Positions 27,388 through 36,339 are shown, numbered from the stretch's first letter. The stretch is 64,000 nucleotides of DNA from Paraburkholderia fungorum (GCF_003610895.1 NZ_MCAS01000034.1:124001-188000), one strand, 5' to 3'. Translations and numbers: made by a program. The notes: generated by a model not told the origin, from the sequence alone.

Positions 27388-28680
27388 TCACTGTCGCGGC
27401 GAGCGGGCCGCGAACGCTGCCGCGCCGGCATAGGTTGCCTGCGAGCCCAACTCGCGCTCGATACGGATCAGCTGGTTGTATTTGGCGGTCCGGTCCGAGC
27501 GTGAGAGCGATCCGGTCTTGATCTGGCCACAGTTCGTCGCGACAGCAATATCCGCAATGCTGACGTCTTCGGTTTCCCCCGAGCGATGCGAGACGACAAC
27601 GCCGTAAGCGGCGCGCTGGGCGACGCGGACGGTGGCCAGTGTTTCGCTGAGGGTGCCGATCTGGTTCATCTTGACGAGTATCGCGTTGCCGATCGAGGCG
27701 TCGATGCCTTCCAGAAGCAGGCGTTCATTGGTGCAAAAGATGTCGTCGCCAACGAGCTGGCATTGTTCGCCAAGCCGGGATGTCAACAATTGCCAGCCGG
27801 CGTAATCGTTCTCAGCAGTGCCATCTTCGATAGACACGATGGGGTACGCGGCCACCAGCCTCGCCAGGTAGTCGACTTGTTCCTCTCTGCTGCGCTCAAC
27901 ACCTTCGCCACGATAGACATAACGGCCGTTGCTGAAGAATTCGCTGGAGGCCGGATCGACCGCCAGCGCGATATCGACACCGGGTCGATAACCCGCGGTC
28001 TCAACTGCGTCGACGATCAGATCGAGCGCTTCCTCAGCGGAACGCAACGTGGGTGCGAAGCCACCTTCATCGCCGACATTCGTGTTGAACCCCGCTCGCT
28101 TGAGCGCGCCACGAAGCGTGTGAAAGACCTCGGACCCCATGCGCACGCTGTCGTTGAACGAGGCCGCGCCGATTGGCAAGATCATGAACTCCTGGAAGTC
28201 GAGCGGGTTATCCGCATGCGCACCACCGTTGATGATGTTGATCATTGGAACCGGCAGGACAGCCGCCTGCAATCCGCCAAGATAGCGAAACAGCGAGGTT
28301 CGTGTGAAAGCAGCGGCGGCTTTCGCGGCAGCCACTGAGCAACCGAGAATCGCGTTTGCGCCGAGACGTCGCTTGTTTTCGGTGCCGTCAAGTTCGATCA
28401 TGGCTCGATCGAGGTCCTGCTGAGCCAGGGCGTCCATGCCGACCAGCACATTGCGCAGTTCGGTATTGACCGCATTGACCGCGCCTTGCACGCCTTTGCC
28501 AAGATATCGGGTGGGGTCGTTGTCACGCAGTTCGACGGCTTCGCGTTCTCCCGTCGAAGCGCCAGACGGCACGATCGCCCGGCCTTTCGATCCATCGTCC
28601 AGCGTGATTTCCACTTCAATCGTGGGGTTCCCCCGGCTGTCCACGACTTCGTAACCCACGATCTGCGTGATACGGCTCAT
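27388..28680 (-). CDS. eno: Enolase (probably an accessory paralogue)
   Basis: A 430-residue phosphopyruvate hydratase converting 2-phosphoglycerate to phosphoenolpyruvate. Catalytic elements are present: acid/base E205 (GDEGGFAP), Mg ligands D242 (AVDPASSEFF), E285 (SIEDGTAEND) and D312 (GDDIFCTN), catalytic K337 (VKMNQIGTL) and SHRSGETED. The DPASSEFF loop replaces the usual DCASSEFY-type sequence. Housekeeping eno in Burkholderia normally sits beside pyrG/kdsA; here it is alone with a divergent LysR gene, so I infer a second, conditionally expressed enolase. Confidence 0.93.
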   Translation of the reverse strand: MSRITQIVGYEVVDSRGNPTIEVEITLDDGSKGRAIVPSGASTGEREAVELRDNDPTRYLGKGVQGAVNAVNTELRNVLVGMDALAQQDLDRAMIELDGTENKRRLGANAILGCSVAAAKAAAAFTRTSLFRYLGGLQAAVLPVPMINIINGGAHADNPLDFQEFMILPIGAASFNDSVRMGSEVFHTLRGALKRAGFNTNVGDEGGFAPTLRSAEEALDLIVDAVETAGYRPGVDIALAVDPASSEFFSNGRYVYRGEGVERSREEQVDYLARLVAAYPIVSIEDGTAENDYAGWQLLTSRLGEQCQLVGDDIFCTNERLLLEGIDASIGNAILVKMNQIGTLSETLATVRVAQRAAYGVVVSHRSGETEDVSIADIAVATNCGQIKTGSLSRSDRTAKYNQLIRIERELGSQATYAGAAAFAARSPRQ

Positions 28681-28858
28681 TTTTTCATTTCCTGTTCGAT
28701 AAAAAAACTGTCATAAGCGGCGAGCACGACTGGCGTGCTCCGATTCGGCGAAATGTCATGGATTGCGCTGTTTGAATGTGAAGATACGCAATCGTGTAGC
28801 ATTCGAAAATCGAGTTTTGTTGCAAGATTCGTCAGTTTTTTTAACCAAGGAATTCTGG

Positions 28859-29728
28859 GTGCGTACACTGCCTCCGCTATCTTTGCTGCGTGCGTTCGAA
28901 GCAACGGCCAGAAACGGTTCCGTCACCAGGGCCGCCGAAGAACTGCACCGAACTCACGGTGCCGTCAGTCGTCAATTGAAGCTGCTTCAGGAGCACGTAG
29001 GTTCAGCGCTGTTCGACAAGGAAGGAACGGGGTTGAAGCTGAATCGGCACGGGGAGGAGCTCTACGCGCTCGTCAGTACTGTGTTCGAACAGCTCGAGCA
29101 GGGCTATGCGAGGTTGCAAGCCCAGGTGCGTGGCTCAGGCCTGCACGTGGCGTGTAGCGCGACGTTTGCCATGCGCTGGCTGGTGCCGAACCTTGCCGAT
29201 TTTTATCGCGCGCGTCCGGACATTCGTATCCGACTGTCCATGACTTCAGCGCGAGAGATCCGGACCGAAGGCGCCGATCTCGTCATTGCGTGGGATCTCA
29301 CTTCGTATTCGGAGGCGGACCGTGCCCGTGCGATTGCGCTGGCACCTGTCGCATTCGGTCCTGTATGCACGCCCGCATACAAGCGCTCGGCAAAATCGGG
29401 GACGCGCATCACGCACGATTTCACCTCGAGTGCATGGACGCACTGGGAGACGCAGACGGGCACCAGAATCGGAACCGGAGGGCAGATTGCGTTTCCCCAC
29501 ACACACCTTTGCATCGAGGCGGCACTCTCTGGACTGGGCGTTGCGCTGGTCGAGAAACGGCTCGTCAGGCGGGAGCTTGACGAAGGGCACCTGGTGGCGC
29601 CCTGGGGATTCGTGCGACTGCCCTTTACATTGACGGCCTTGCCCGCAGCGGGTCGTGCGTTGCCCGCCGAGCTTGATGAATTCACGTCGTGGTTGCGCGG
29701 CAGACTTGAGTATCAGGATGCCCGGTAG
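28859..29728 (+). CDS. LysR-family transcriptional regulator (GcvA-like)
   Basis: A 289-residue protein from a GTG start at 28859, supported by an AAGGAA sequence just ahead; the upstream frame lacks family residues. The N-terminal winged helix is LPPLSLLRAFEATARNGSVT, then RAAEELHRTHGAVSRQLKLL. The effector-binding domain (about 90-285) has GcvA-type features (CSATFAMRWLVPNLADFYRA, IRTEGADLVIAWD). It is divergent from the enolase gene across a 178-base region, so eno is its likely target. The effector is unknown. Confidence 0.88.
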   Translation: MRTLPPLSLLRAFEATARNGSVTRAAEELHRTHGAVSRQLKLLQEHVGSALFDKEGTGLKLNRHGEELYALVSTVFEQLEQGYARLQAQVRGSGLHVACSATFAMRWLVPNLADFYRARPDIRIRLSMTSAREIRTEGADLVIAWDLTSYSEADRARAIALAPVAFGPVCTPAYKRSAKSGTRITHDFTSSAWTHWETQTGTRIGTGGQIAFPHTHLCIEAALSGLGVALVEKRLVRRELDEGHLVAPWGFVRLPFTLTALPAAGRALPAELDEFTSWLRGRLEYQDAR

Positions 29729-29828
29729 ATCTGTCATGCACCGCGTGTCCGGCGAGCAAGGACAAGGCTATGCGGGCAGGAGATCCGCCACGTGCCCGCC
29801 GTCAACTAACGCGTCATTGCCGAGGCGC

Positions 29829-30158
29829 TCATGACCGTTCGGGATTATTGCCGCCATGGAAGTTGCCGAAATGCCGCGCACCGAACAGTCCCATTGCCAG
29901 GATACCCAGGCCGAATGGCACGACATCGGCTGTTACCTTGAGCTCAAAGTCGCCCACGCTGCACACGAGGTGGTAGCCGACGACGAGATTGAAGAAACCC
30001 CACAGCACATTGACAGTCGATGACGACAGCCCTTTTCCAGGTGGTTTCGCGAACGGGGTCTGGAAGGGTGCCCCTGTCACACCGCTGACGAAATGAGGCA
30101 CGGCATTCGCGAGAAATGCACCACCGAAAAAATAAGAGACCGCGTGTAACCAATCCAT
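29829..30158 (-). CDS. Small integral membrane protein
   Basis: A 109-residue protein from the ATG at 30158, one base after the stop of the isochorismatase-like gene. It has three hydrophobic segments (AVSYFFGGAFLANAVPHFVS, VNVLWGFFNLVVGYHLV, VVPFGLGILAMGLFGARHF). No named family is recognised with certainty. It is the last gene of the MarR-isochorismatase-membrane protein operon. Confidence 0.75.
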   Translation of the reverse strand: MDWLHAVSYFFGGAFLANAVPHFVSGVTGAPFQTPFAKPPGKGLSSSTVNVLWGFFNLVVGYHLVCSVGDFELKVTADVVPFGLGILAMGLFGARHFGNFHGGNNPERS

Positions 30159-30159
30159 T

Positions 30160-30723
30160 TCAGACGCTCCTCGTAGCGAGTAAATCGATGATGTCCTGGG
30201 CTGTGCCCGTTTCGCCCAGCTTCGGAAATACGTTCTTGATGCTGTAATCGTGGGCCTCGGCACGCGGGTCCGTCATGGCATCGAGAGCCAGGCTGACGTT
30301 GAACCCGTGTTCGTAGGCCTGGCGCGCGGTGGCCTCGACACCTGTGCCGGTCGCGACGCCGGCGACAACGACCTGCGTCACACCCAGGGCCTTCAGCTGT
30401 TCATCGAGGGTGGTATGGGTGAACGCACCCCATGTTCGTTTGGTGACGACGATGTCGCTGGGCTGCTGGTCAAGCTCCTCAATGAAATCGGTCCATCCTT
30501 CGGAGAACGTAGCGTTGTGACGGGGCCGCTCTGTGCGCCCAGGCGCCACACCGGCGACGTTGACCAGCACGACCGGCAAGCCGTGTTTGCGAAAGGCCTG
30601 AAGCAGTGCGCAGGATCGTTCGACGACCCGTTCAATGGAAGACGTGAAGGGCGAGCCGACGATGCCGTTCTGCAGATCAACGACGATCAGCGCGGTGTTT
30701 GGGTCGAGTGCGGTGTACGGCAT
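30160..30723 (-). CDS. Isochorismatase-family hydrolase lacking the usual cysteine
   Basis: A 187-residue Rossmann-like hydrolase. It has the conserved Asp in TALIVVDLQNGIVG and the Lys in VVTKRTWGAFTHT. The segment that normally carries the nucleophile (V-A-T-x-x-C-V-E) reads VAGVATGTGVEATA, with glycine at the cysteine position. Cysteine-less members such as PhzD/EntB act as true isochorismatases by acid catalysis, so vinyl-ether or non-nucleophilic chemistry is possible. It is transcribed with the MarR gene 27 bases upstream and the membrane protein immediately downstream. Confidence 0.88.
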   Translation of the reverse strand: MPYTALDPNTALIVVDLQNGIVGSPFTSSIERVVERSCALLQAFRKHGLPVVLVNVAGVAPGRTERPRHNATFSEGWTDFIEELDQQPSDIVVTKRTWGAFTHTTLDEQLKALGVTQVVVAGVATGTGVEATARQAYEHGFNVSLALDAMTDPRAEAHDYSIKNVFPKLGETGTAQDIIDLLATRSV

Positions 30724-30750
30724 GGTCTTGCGTGAAGTTCCTGTGTGTGT

Positions 30751-31203
30751 TCAGAAGTCTGCGAGACGCTTGAGCAGTTCCACCGCAGCGCCGAGTTCAG
30801 CCTGTTCTTGCGCGGATAGCTGTGCCTGGAGGGCGCGGACCAGCCAGTCTTCTTTTGCCGCCCGATTCGCCTGCAGCGCTCGCCTGAACGTGGGGGTCAG
30901 GCCAATCAGCGTTTTGCGCCCGTCGCCAGGGTCGGCCTCGCCTTTGACAACGCCTGACGCCTCCAGGCCGGCAACCGTAATCCGCATGGACTGTGGTTTC
31001 ACGCCTTCTGCCCGTGCCAAAGCTGAGACGGTGGCTGGACCGTCACGCTCCAGGTGGAAGACCACCGACTTCTGTGCCGACGTGAGGTCGTTAGGGTTCG
31101 CAAGTTCTCGCGCGCGGCGCACCAATTTGCCCACGGCAATACGTAGTTCGCCAGCAAGGATGGGCAGGTCGGTGGGCTTGGGTGAGGGCGACTGTTTGTT
31201 CAT
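30751..31203 (-). CDS. MarR-family transcriptional regulator
   Basis: A 150-residue winged-helix protein. The recognition region is LTSAQKSVVFHLERDGPATV, then SALARAEGVKPQSMRITVAG, and the wing is LEASGVVKGEADPGDGRKTL. Flanking helices form the dimer arm. It is the first gene of a three-gene minus-strand operon, and a perfect 25-bp palindrome lies 15 bases ahead of its start codon, so autorepression is likely. Such regulators often sense aromatic or oxidising compounds; the ligand here is unknown. Confidence 0.92.
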   Translation of the reverse strand: MNKQSPSPKPTDLPILAGELRIAVGKLVRRARELANPNDLTSAQKSVVFHLERDGPATVSALARAEGVKPQSMRITVAGLEASGVVKGEADPGDGRKTLIGLTPTFRRALQANRAAKEDWLVRALQAQLSAQEQAELGAAVELLKRLADF

Positions 31204-31217
31204 GGCGCAACCATAGC

Positions 31218-31242
31218 ATATGTACAGTTAAACTGTACATAT
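31218..31242. promoter_or_regulatory. MarR operator, perfect 25-bp palindrome
   Basis: ATATGTACAGTT (31218-31229), one central base, then AACTGTACATAT (31231-31242). A partial third half-site ACTGTATAT follows at 31245-31253. It is 15 bases ahead of the MarR start and covers the likely -10 region, so MarR binding should repress its own operon. Confidence 0.8.
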
Positions 31243-31523
31243 AGACTGTATATATTTCACCTGTACGCAAGAAGGCATCTATCTTGAGTGGGGGCTTGAC
31301 GCGCCGGGTTCAGGATTTGCCAGAGCCGGCGAGGGCGTCCGCGATCAGGTTGATTACATCTTTCCTGCCGCAGACCTGACATCTGCGCATCACCTGGAGT
31401 TACCGGCGGCTTGCGTCTATCCTTGTCTCACAGCTTTGGCCGCCAGCGAGGCCGATGAGGTCCTATATACGCTTCGATAGTGGCTACCGCCCAGCAAGGG
31501 CAAACCCAAAAGGAGAAAACCAA
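31243..31523. other. Intergenic region ahead of the CHRD gene
   Basis: About 280 bases without a gene. It holds the likely promoter of the MarR operon at its left end and of the CHRD gene at its right end. No further repeat is evident. Confidence 0.35.
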
Positions 31524-31985
31524 ATGTCACGATCCATCTCGCAGCGCGTTTTCATGGTGCTCGGCAGCCTTGCTCTCGCGGGCACGCTGAGCCTGGCGCA
31601 AGCGGCGCCGGTCTCATTTGACGTACCGTTGACGGGAGCTCAACAGGTTCCGCCCGTGCAGACGCCGGGCAGCGGCAGTGCCAGCCTCACGTATGACGCC
31701 AGCACGCGGGTTGTCACCTGGAACATCACCTTTAGCGGATTGTCGAGTCAGGCCACGATGGCGCATTTCCATGGGCCCGCGCCAGCCGGCAAGAACGCCG
31801 GCGTGAAGGTCTGGCTTTCCCAGAAAGGCACCATGGAGATGACGAGCCCGCTCAGCGGTCAAACCACGCTATCCCCGGATGACGCCAAGATGTTCGAGGC
31901 CGGTGACATGTACATCAACGTGCATACCAAAACCAATCCGGGCGGCGAAATCCGCGGCCAGGTGGTGCCGCCGAAGAGCAACTGA
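31524..31985 (+). CDS. Secreted CHRD-domain protein
   Basis: A 153-residue protein from the ATG at 31524, preceded by AAAGGAGAAAA. The signal peptide covers about residues 1-27 (FMVLGSLALAGTLSLAQA). The remainder is one CHRD domain: FDVPLTGAQQVPPVQTPGSG, then WNITFSGLSSQATMAHFHGP and MYINVHTKTNPGGEIRGQV. Bacterial CHRD proteins are secreted and uncharacterised; the histidines in AHFHGP and NVHT suggest metal binding. It is monocistronic. Confidence 0.9.
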   Translation: MSRSISQRVFMVLGSLALAGTLSLAQAAPVSFDVPLTGAQQVPPVQTPGSGSASLTYDASTRVVTWNITFSGLSSQATMAHFHGPAPAGKNAGVKVWLSQKGTMEMTSPLSGQTTLSPDDAKMFEAGDMYINVHTKTNPGGEIRGQVVPPKSN

Positions 31986-32029
31986 CGCGACCGCGCAGGC
32001 GGCACACTGAGATCGGGTTCGCGGCAGGC

Positions 32030-32722
32030 TCAGAGATAGGCCGCGAGCAGCATCACCACGGCGACGCCCACGCCGAGCGGCAGCAACGCCAGCAGCGCTG
32101 GCGTCTGCCGCGGCGCCTCGATGGAGGAGGGCAGGAGCTTGTAGCCGGTTAGCATTGGGCGCAGCAGGTTGTGTCCCTTCGCTATCGCATAGAGCGCGAT
32201 CGCGAGTACATGCAGCGTGACCGCGGCGAGCAGCACGTCCCACACGATCCCGTGCAATGTGGATATGGCGTTGGCGAGCCACGCGGGCACCAGTTCGCTC
32301 AATGGCCCTTCGTCGGCGATGTCGTTGTTGACGTAGAGTCCGCTCAGCGTCTCGACCAGCAGCAACGCGAGCAGCAGCAGGACCATCCAGCCGCCGGCCG
32401 CATTGTGGCCCACCTGCAGATCCGGCTCGCGGCGCAGCTGATGACGCAAATGACGAAGTGCCGCCGTGGGCGACGCCACGAAATTGCGAAAGCGCGCGGT
32501 CTCACTGCCAAAGCAGCCCCATAGCAGCCGGAATATGACCAACGCGAGCAGCGTCTCCCCGGCCCGGATGTGCCAGTCGATCCAGTTCAGTTTCAAGGTG
32601 ACATAGGCCGCTGTGACAAGTACGACCACCAGCCAGTGAAACAGCCGCACCGGCGCGTCCCAGACCAGCACCGGGCGGCGGGCAGGCTGTGCCGGCCGTG
32701 TGGCAGGTTCGTGAGCATCCAT
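32030..32722 (-). CDS. Cytochrome b561 family membrane protein
   Basis: A 230-residue protein. The ATG at 32722 is chosen because GGAGG lies 8 bases before it. Four to five membrane helices carry the haem-ligand histidines of the Ni/Fe-hydrogenase/b561-type cytochrome b: VRLFHWLVVVLVTAAY, WHIRAGETLLAL and a late pair in TLHGIVWDVLLAAVTLHVLA. It transfers electrons in the inner membrane. The usual partner, a soluble cytochrome c, is not adjacent. It converges with the CHRD gene. Confidence 0.88.
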   Translation of the reverse strand: MDAHEPATRPAQPARRPVLVWDAPVRLFHWLVVVLVTAAYVTLKLNWIDWHIRAGETLLALVIFRLLWGCFGSETARFRNFVASPTAALRHLRHQLRREPDLQVGHNAAGGWMVLLLLALLLVETLSGLYVNNDIADEGPLSELVPAWLANAISTLHGIVWDVLLAAVTLHVLAIALYAIAKGHNLLRPMLTGYKLLPSSIEAPRQTPALLALLPLGVGVAVVMLLAAYL

Positions 32723-32981
32723 GTGTCGCGCCTCCGTGCGCATCATATTACCGTCTTCATCCTATCCCGGCGGTATCAAAGACTCCGCCGATCACGCGTC
32801 GTAGTGCCCTTGAATATGACGCGCAGCGAGACGCGTTCGACCTGCAGCACAAGCGCAGGGGGCGGCCAGGGTGTAATGTTTGAAAGAAGTGCAGGATGAG
32901 CGCTTCATTCACGACACACCCGGGCACGCCGCAGCCTGTCCGGGTGCGGCTATTCGCCTGTCTTATGAAGGAGTATTCAGC

Positions 32982-33836
32982 ATGTTGAACTACCCTGCCG
33001 CCTATCAATCCACCAAGGGTTCCGCGCTCGACGTCGATAAGACGTTCTATCAACGCGTCGCCTCACAGCACGACACCCGCACGCTGGTCGAATCGATCGT
33101 CGTGCCGATCCGCTCGGGTCAGGCGTGGACCGTGCCGGCCGGTCAAGTGTTTCGCATCGTGACGATAGAAGGTCCGCAGGTGGCCGACCTGAATATGTGG
33201 AACCTGCACAACCCGCGCGAGCGTATGTGGGCTTCGCGCACGCGCCAGTTGCAGCAGGCGCATGTGAGCACGTTCGACCGCCTGTGGTCGACGCTGCCGT
33301 TCCTGCGTCCGATGGTGACGATCACGGACGACAGCCTCGCCGACTACGGCGTCGACGAGCATGGCGGCCGTGTCCACGATCTGCTCGGTACGCGGTGCGA
33401 TCCCTATGTGAACCGGATGCTGACTGGCGAGGACTTCCATTTCCACTGCCACTCCAACCTCACACGCGCGATTGCTCCTTACGGATTGACCGAATACGAC
33501 GTGCACGACGTGCTCAACGTATTCCAGTGCACCGGCCTGAATCAGGAAGACAAATATTTCATGAAGGCATGTCCGGCAAAGAAGGGTGACTACCTCGAAT
33601 TCTTCGCTGAGATCGACTTGCTATGCGCGCTGTCGACCTGTCCGGGCGGCGATCTCTCGGTGCCGATGTGGGGGCCAGACGCGCGCGATCCGCTGGAGGT
33701 GTGTCGACCGCTCGGCATCGAGATTTACCGGCTTGCGCCGCAGATGCTGGATGGATGGGCGCCGCCGTCCGTCGCTGCGTACAAGGGGCAGCATGGAATG
33801 ACACTGCTGCAGCCGAAATGGGAATGCGGTTGTTGA
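32982..33836 (+). CDS. DUF1989 (urea carboxylase-associated) protein
   Basis: A 284-residue protein from the ATG at 32982, behind a GAAGGAG site. Family motifs are VVPIRSGQAWTVPAGQVFRI, QVADLNMWNLHNPRERMWAS, HDLLGTRCDPY, FHFHCHSNLTRAIAPYGLTE and LCALSTCPGGDLS. DUF1989 proteins often accompany urea or guanidine carboxylase genes and probably bind a metal through the conserved Cys/His clusters. No urea carboxylase is present here. An AraC regulator follows on the same strand. Confidence 0.87.
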   Translation: MLNYPAAYQSTKGSALDVDKTFYQRVASQHDTRTLVESIVVPIRSGQAWTVPAGQVFRIVTIEGPQVADLNMWNLHNPRERMWASRTRQLQQAHVSTFDRLWSTLPFLRPMVTITDDSLADYGVDEHGGRVHDLLGTRCDPYVNRMLTGEDFHFHCHSNLTRAIAPYGLTEYDVHDVLNVFQCTGLNQEDKYFMKACPAKKGDYLEFFAEIDLLCALSTCPGGDLSVPMWGPDARDPLEVCRPLGIEIYRLAPQMLDGWAPPSVAAYKGQHGMTLLQPKWECGC

Positions 33837-33914
33837 CCGGCACTGAAGATTCATCCACCGGCACCTTCATTCCGGTGTGCCCGTCGCTCGTGCCAATCAG
33901 TGCGGGCGTAAATT

Positions 33915-33937
33915 GACGAGATTAAAATAAGCTCGTC
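33915..33937. promoter_or_regulatory. Inverted repeat in an AT-rich patch ahead of the AraC gene
   Basis: GACGAG (33915-33920) and CTCGTC (33932-33937) flank ATTAAAATAAG. It overlaps a TTGACG -35-like element at 33913-33918 and lies about 50 bases before the AraC-type gene. It may be an operator for that regulator or its promoter. Confidence 0.35.
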
Positions 33938-33985
33938 TGATTTAACGTGCCAACGGGACATCTTACTTTGCTACGGAATCACGAT

Positions 33986-34972
33986 ATGCTCGCGAATGGC
34001 ATCGTCTACAACCGATTCGATGTTTCCGGGAGACCGCCGCAACAGCAACTGCTAGCCTATTGGGAGCAGCTTGGCGAGATCGTCGAGGTTGTGCCGTCGC
34101 GAGAACAGGTTCGACAACCCTTTGTCTGCATCAACGACCGTTACGACATCGGCGAATTCCGCATCAGCGACACCCGCACCGATCATGTGGTGATCGAACG
34201 CACGGTGGCCCGTATTTCGCGCGACAGTGTGCGGGGCATTGGTTTTACCCTCTTCCTGGATGGCGAGGCTCATTCGGCAACGAAGCTCGGCGGGCGGGGT
34301 GAGTACCTCGTGGGTGGAGGCAGCGTACTCGCCACCGACTTTGAACAACCCGTGCGCCTGCGGCGGCAGGCGTGCCGGTATATCACGCTCGTTGTGCCGT
34401 CCAACCTGCTGCGACACGTGTTCTCCGACCCGGCCGCTATACATGGGCGACTGCTCGACCCGAACAGGCCCGCCACGCGGCTTATCATCGAGCGCGCAAG
34501 GAAACTCGTCGAGAGCGTCCGGCACATGCCGTTCGAGGAGGCGCGCCGCAAGCTGGCCGGTCTCATTGAACTGATTGTCGCCGCGTTTGGGGAAGAGGCT
34601 GGTCTGAGCGGCAGTAAGCGAGCAGTCAGCCGCGCGCTCATGTTCGACTATACAAGACGGTATGTCAGGGCAAACCTGCAGGATTGCGAACTATCGCCCG
34701 ACAGCGTAATTGAATCGTTGGCGCTCCCACGCAGCACGATTTATCGGTTATTCGAGCATGAGGGTGGGCTGGGTGCCTATATCCGTCATCTTCGCTTGCG
34801 TACCGCCGCTGACGAGCTCGTTCGATTTCCGGGTGTTCCGATCAAAGACGTCGGTTATTCCGTCGGCTTCAGAAGCGCATCCGACTTTACGCGTGCATTC
34901 CGGCGGGCCTATGAGATGACACCCCAGGAAGTGCGCCTGAACGACTACCGATATCTTCATGTTGAACGGTGA
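33986..34972 (+). CDS. AraC-family transcriptional regulator
   Basis: A 328-residue protein taking the ATG at 33986; a GTG at 33947 is an alternative giving 341 residues. The N-terminal part (about 1-200) is an AraC-binding-like domain of the AraC_binding_2 type. The C-terminal two-helix-turn-helix domain is clear: ESLALPRSTIYRLFEHEGGL, then YIRHLRLRTAADELVRFPG and IKDVGYSVGFRSASDFTRAF, ending with YEMTPQEVRLND. It may regulate the DUF1989 gene upstream or the D-amino-acid locus that begins just beyond it. The effector is unknown. Confidence 0.9.
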   Translation: MLANGIVYNRFDVSGRPPQQQLLAYWEQLGEIVEVVPSREQVRQPFVCINDRYDIGEFRISDTRTDHVVIERTVARISRDSVRGIGFTLFLDGEAHSATKLGGRGEYLVGGGSVLATDFEQPVRLRRQACRYITLVVPSNLLRHVFSDPAAIHGRLLDPNRPATRLIIERARKLVESVRHMPFEEARRKLAGLIELIVAAFGEEAGLSGSKRAVSRALMFDYTRRYVRANLQDCELSPDSVIESLALPRSTIYRLFEHEGGLGAYIRHLRLRTAADELVRFPGVPIKDVGYSVGFRSASDFTRAFRRAYEMTPQEVRLNDYRYLHVER

Positions 34973-35011
34973 TAGCCAGCCGTATCGGTAAGGGCTCCGC
35001 TACCACCGGGC

Positions 35012-36250
35012 TCATGCGCTGAACCGGCTGGCTCGAAACGGGTGCGCGTCCACCAATAGGGATTCACCGGTAATCATCTCGGCAACCAACCGTCCGGTGA
35101 CGGCGCCCAGCGTAAAGCCGTGATGAGCGTGGCCGAATGCGAACCAGAGATTCTTGTGGCGCGTTGCGGGTCCGATGATCGGCATCATGTCGGGTGTGCA
35201 GGGGCGAGCTCCCATCCATGGCTCGCCGTCGATACGCGTCGCGAGAGGAAACAGCGTGCGCGCAATCGGTTCGACGGCGTTGAGTTGCGTTGGTGTTCGG
35301 GGCGCATCGCGATGGGCGAGCTCGGCACCCGTGGTCAGTCTGATTCCGCGGCGCATCGGGGCGATCAGGTAGCCGTGCTCGACGTCGAGCACGGCATGGT
35401 TCAGGCGGGTCTCCGGTTGCGGCGCATAGTGCATGTGATAGCCACGCTTGACGGCCAGCGGCAGGCGGTAACCCAATTGCGAGGTCACCTGTTCCGACCA
35501 CGGCCCCATCGCCACGACCACGGATCTCGCTTCAATCAGCCCCTCATGCGTGTACACCGCCCACTGGTCCTTGAGCGTTGTGCCGTCGCCAATGAAAAAG
35601 CGGCCGCCCAGGTGCACAAAATGTTTTGCATAGGCGGTTACCAGTGCATTCGGATCGTTCACCGAATCGGCCGCGACATATCGGAGTCCGCCTAGCAGCG
35701 AGGTGTCCAGATCCGGTTCAGTCTGGCGCAAGCGCGTGCCGTCGAGTGATTCGAACTCGACGCCGAATTCACGATGCCACTGCTCGGCAAGGCTCGTTTC
35801 CTCGTCCTGCTTGGCTGCCGTTCTAAAAATCTTCATCCAGCCGATCGGACGCAGCAACGAACTCGCGCCGGCTTCCTGCGCAAGCGCCCGGTGTTCGGTC
35901 ACGCAGTGTTCGATCAGTGGGGCATAGGAGCGGGCGATGGCCGCATGGCGGCGCGGGTGCGAATTGCGCCAGTACTTCCACAGGAAAGGCGCGAGCTTGA
36001 GCATCGCGTCCGGGTGGTAGCGCACATCGGTCGACTGGTTGCGTGCGTAGCCCAGGAGCTTCTGCCATCCGCGCGGGAACGCATACGGATAGACGCCTTC
36101 ACGCTGAATCAGTCCGGCGTTGCCGAAGGACGTCTCGTTACCCGGCTGCTTGAGGTCTACCAGTGCAACCGATCGACCGCGTTTCTGCAGGTGCGCGGCC
36201 ACCGACACACCCACGATGCCGGCGCCGAGGACGAGGGTATCGAACTTCAT
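35012..36250 (-). CDS. D-amino-acid dehydrogenase (DadA-type FAD oxidoreductase)
   Basis: A 412-residue flavoprotein. It has the N-terminal FAD Rossmann motif LGAGIVGVSVAAHLQKRG (about 7-24), the DAO core, and the DadA-like C-terminal stretch WMGARPCTPDMMPIIGPA, then FAFGHAHHGFTLGAVTGRLV. Members oxidise D-amino acids to 2-oxo acids and ammonia, passing electrons to the respiratory chain from the inner face of the membrane. It sits 89 bases downstream of the MFS gene and within a locus full of D-amino-acid and D-peptide enzymes, which supports that role over glycine or sarcosine oxidation. Substrate range is unproven. Confidence 0.85.
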   Translation of the reverse strand: MKFDTLVLGAGIVGVSVAAHLQKRGRSVALVDLKQPGNETSFGNAGLIQREGVYPYAFPRGWQKLLGYARNQSTDVRYHPDAMLKLAPFLWKYWRNSHPRRHAAIARSYAPLIEHCVTEHRALAQEAGASSLLRPIGWMKIFRTAAKQDEETSLAEQWHREFGVEFESLDGTRLRQTEPDLDTSLLGGLRYVAADSVNDPNALVTAYAKHFVHLGGRFFIGDGTTLKDQWAVYTHEGLIEARSVVVAMGPWSEQVTSQLGYRLPLAVKRGYHMHYAPQPETRLNHAVLDVEHGYLIAPMRRGIRLTTGAELAHRDAPRTPTQLNAVEPIARTLFPLATRIDGEPWMGARPCTPDMMPIIGPATRHKNLWFAFGHAHHGFTLGAVTGRLVAEMITGESLLVDAHPFRASRFSA

Positions 36251-36339
36251 CGGTTGTTCCTTATGACTCGTTTCACGTCAGTGCCCATGCGATCCAGCAT
36301 GTTGATGACCGGCGTGCTTGCCGCACTGCCCGGCGGAGC

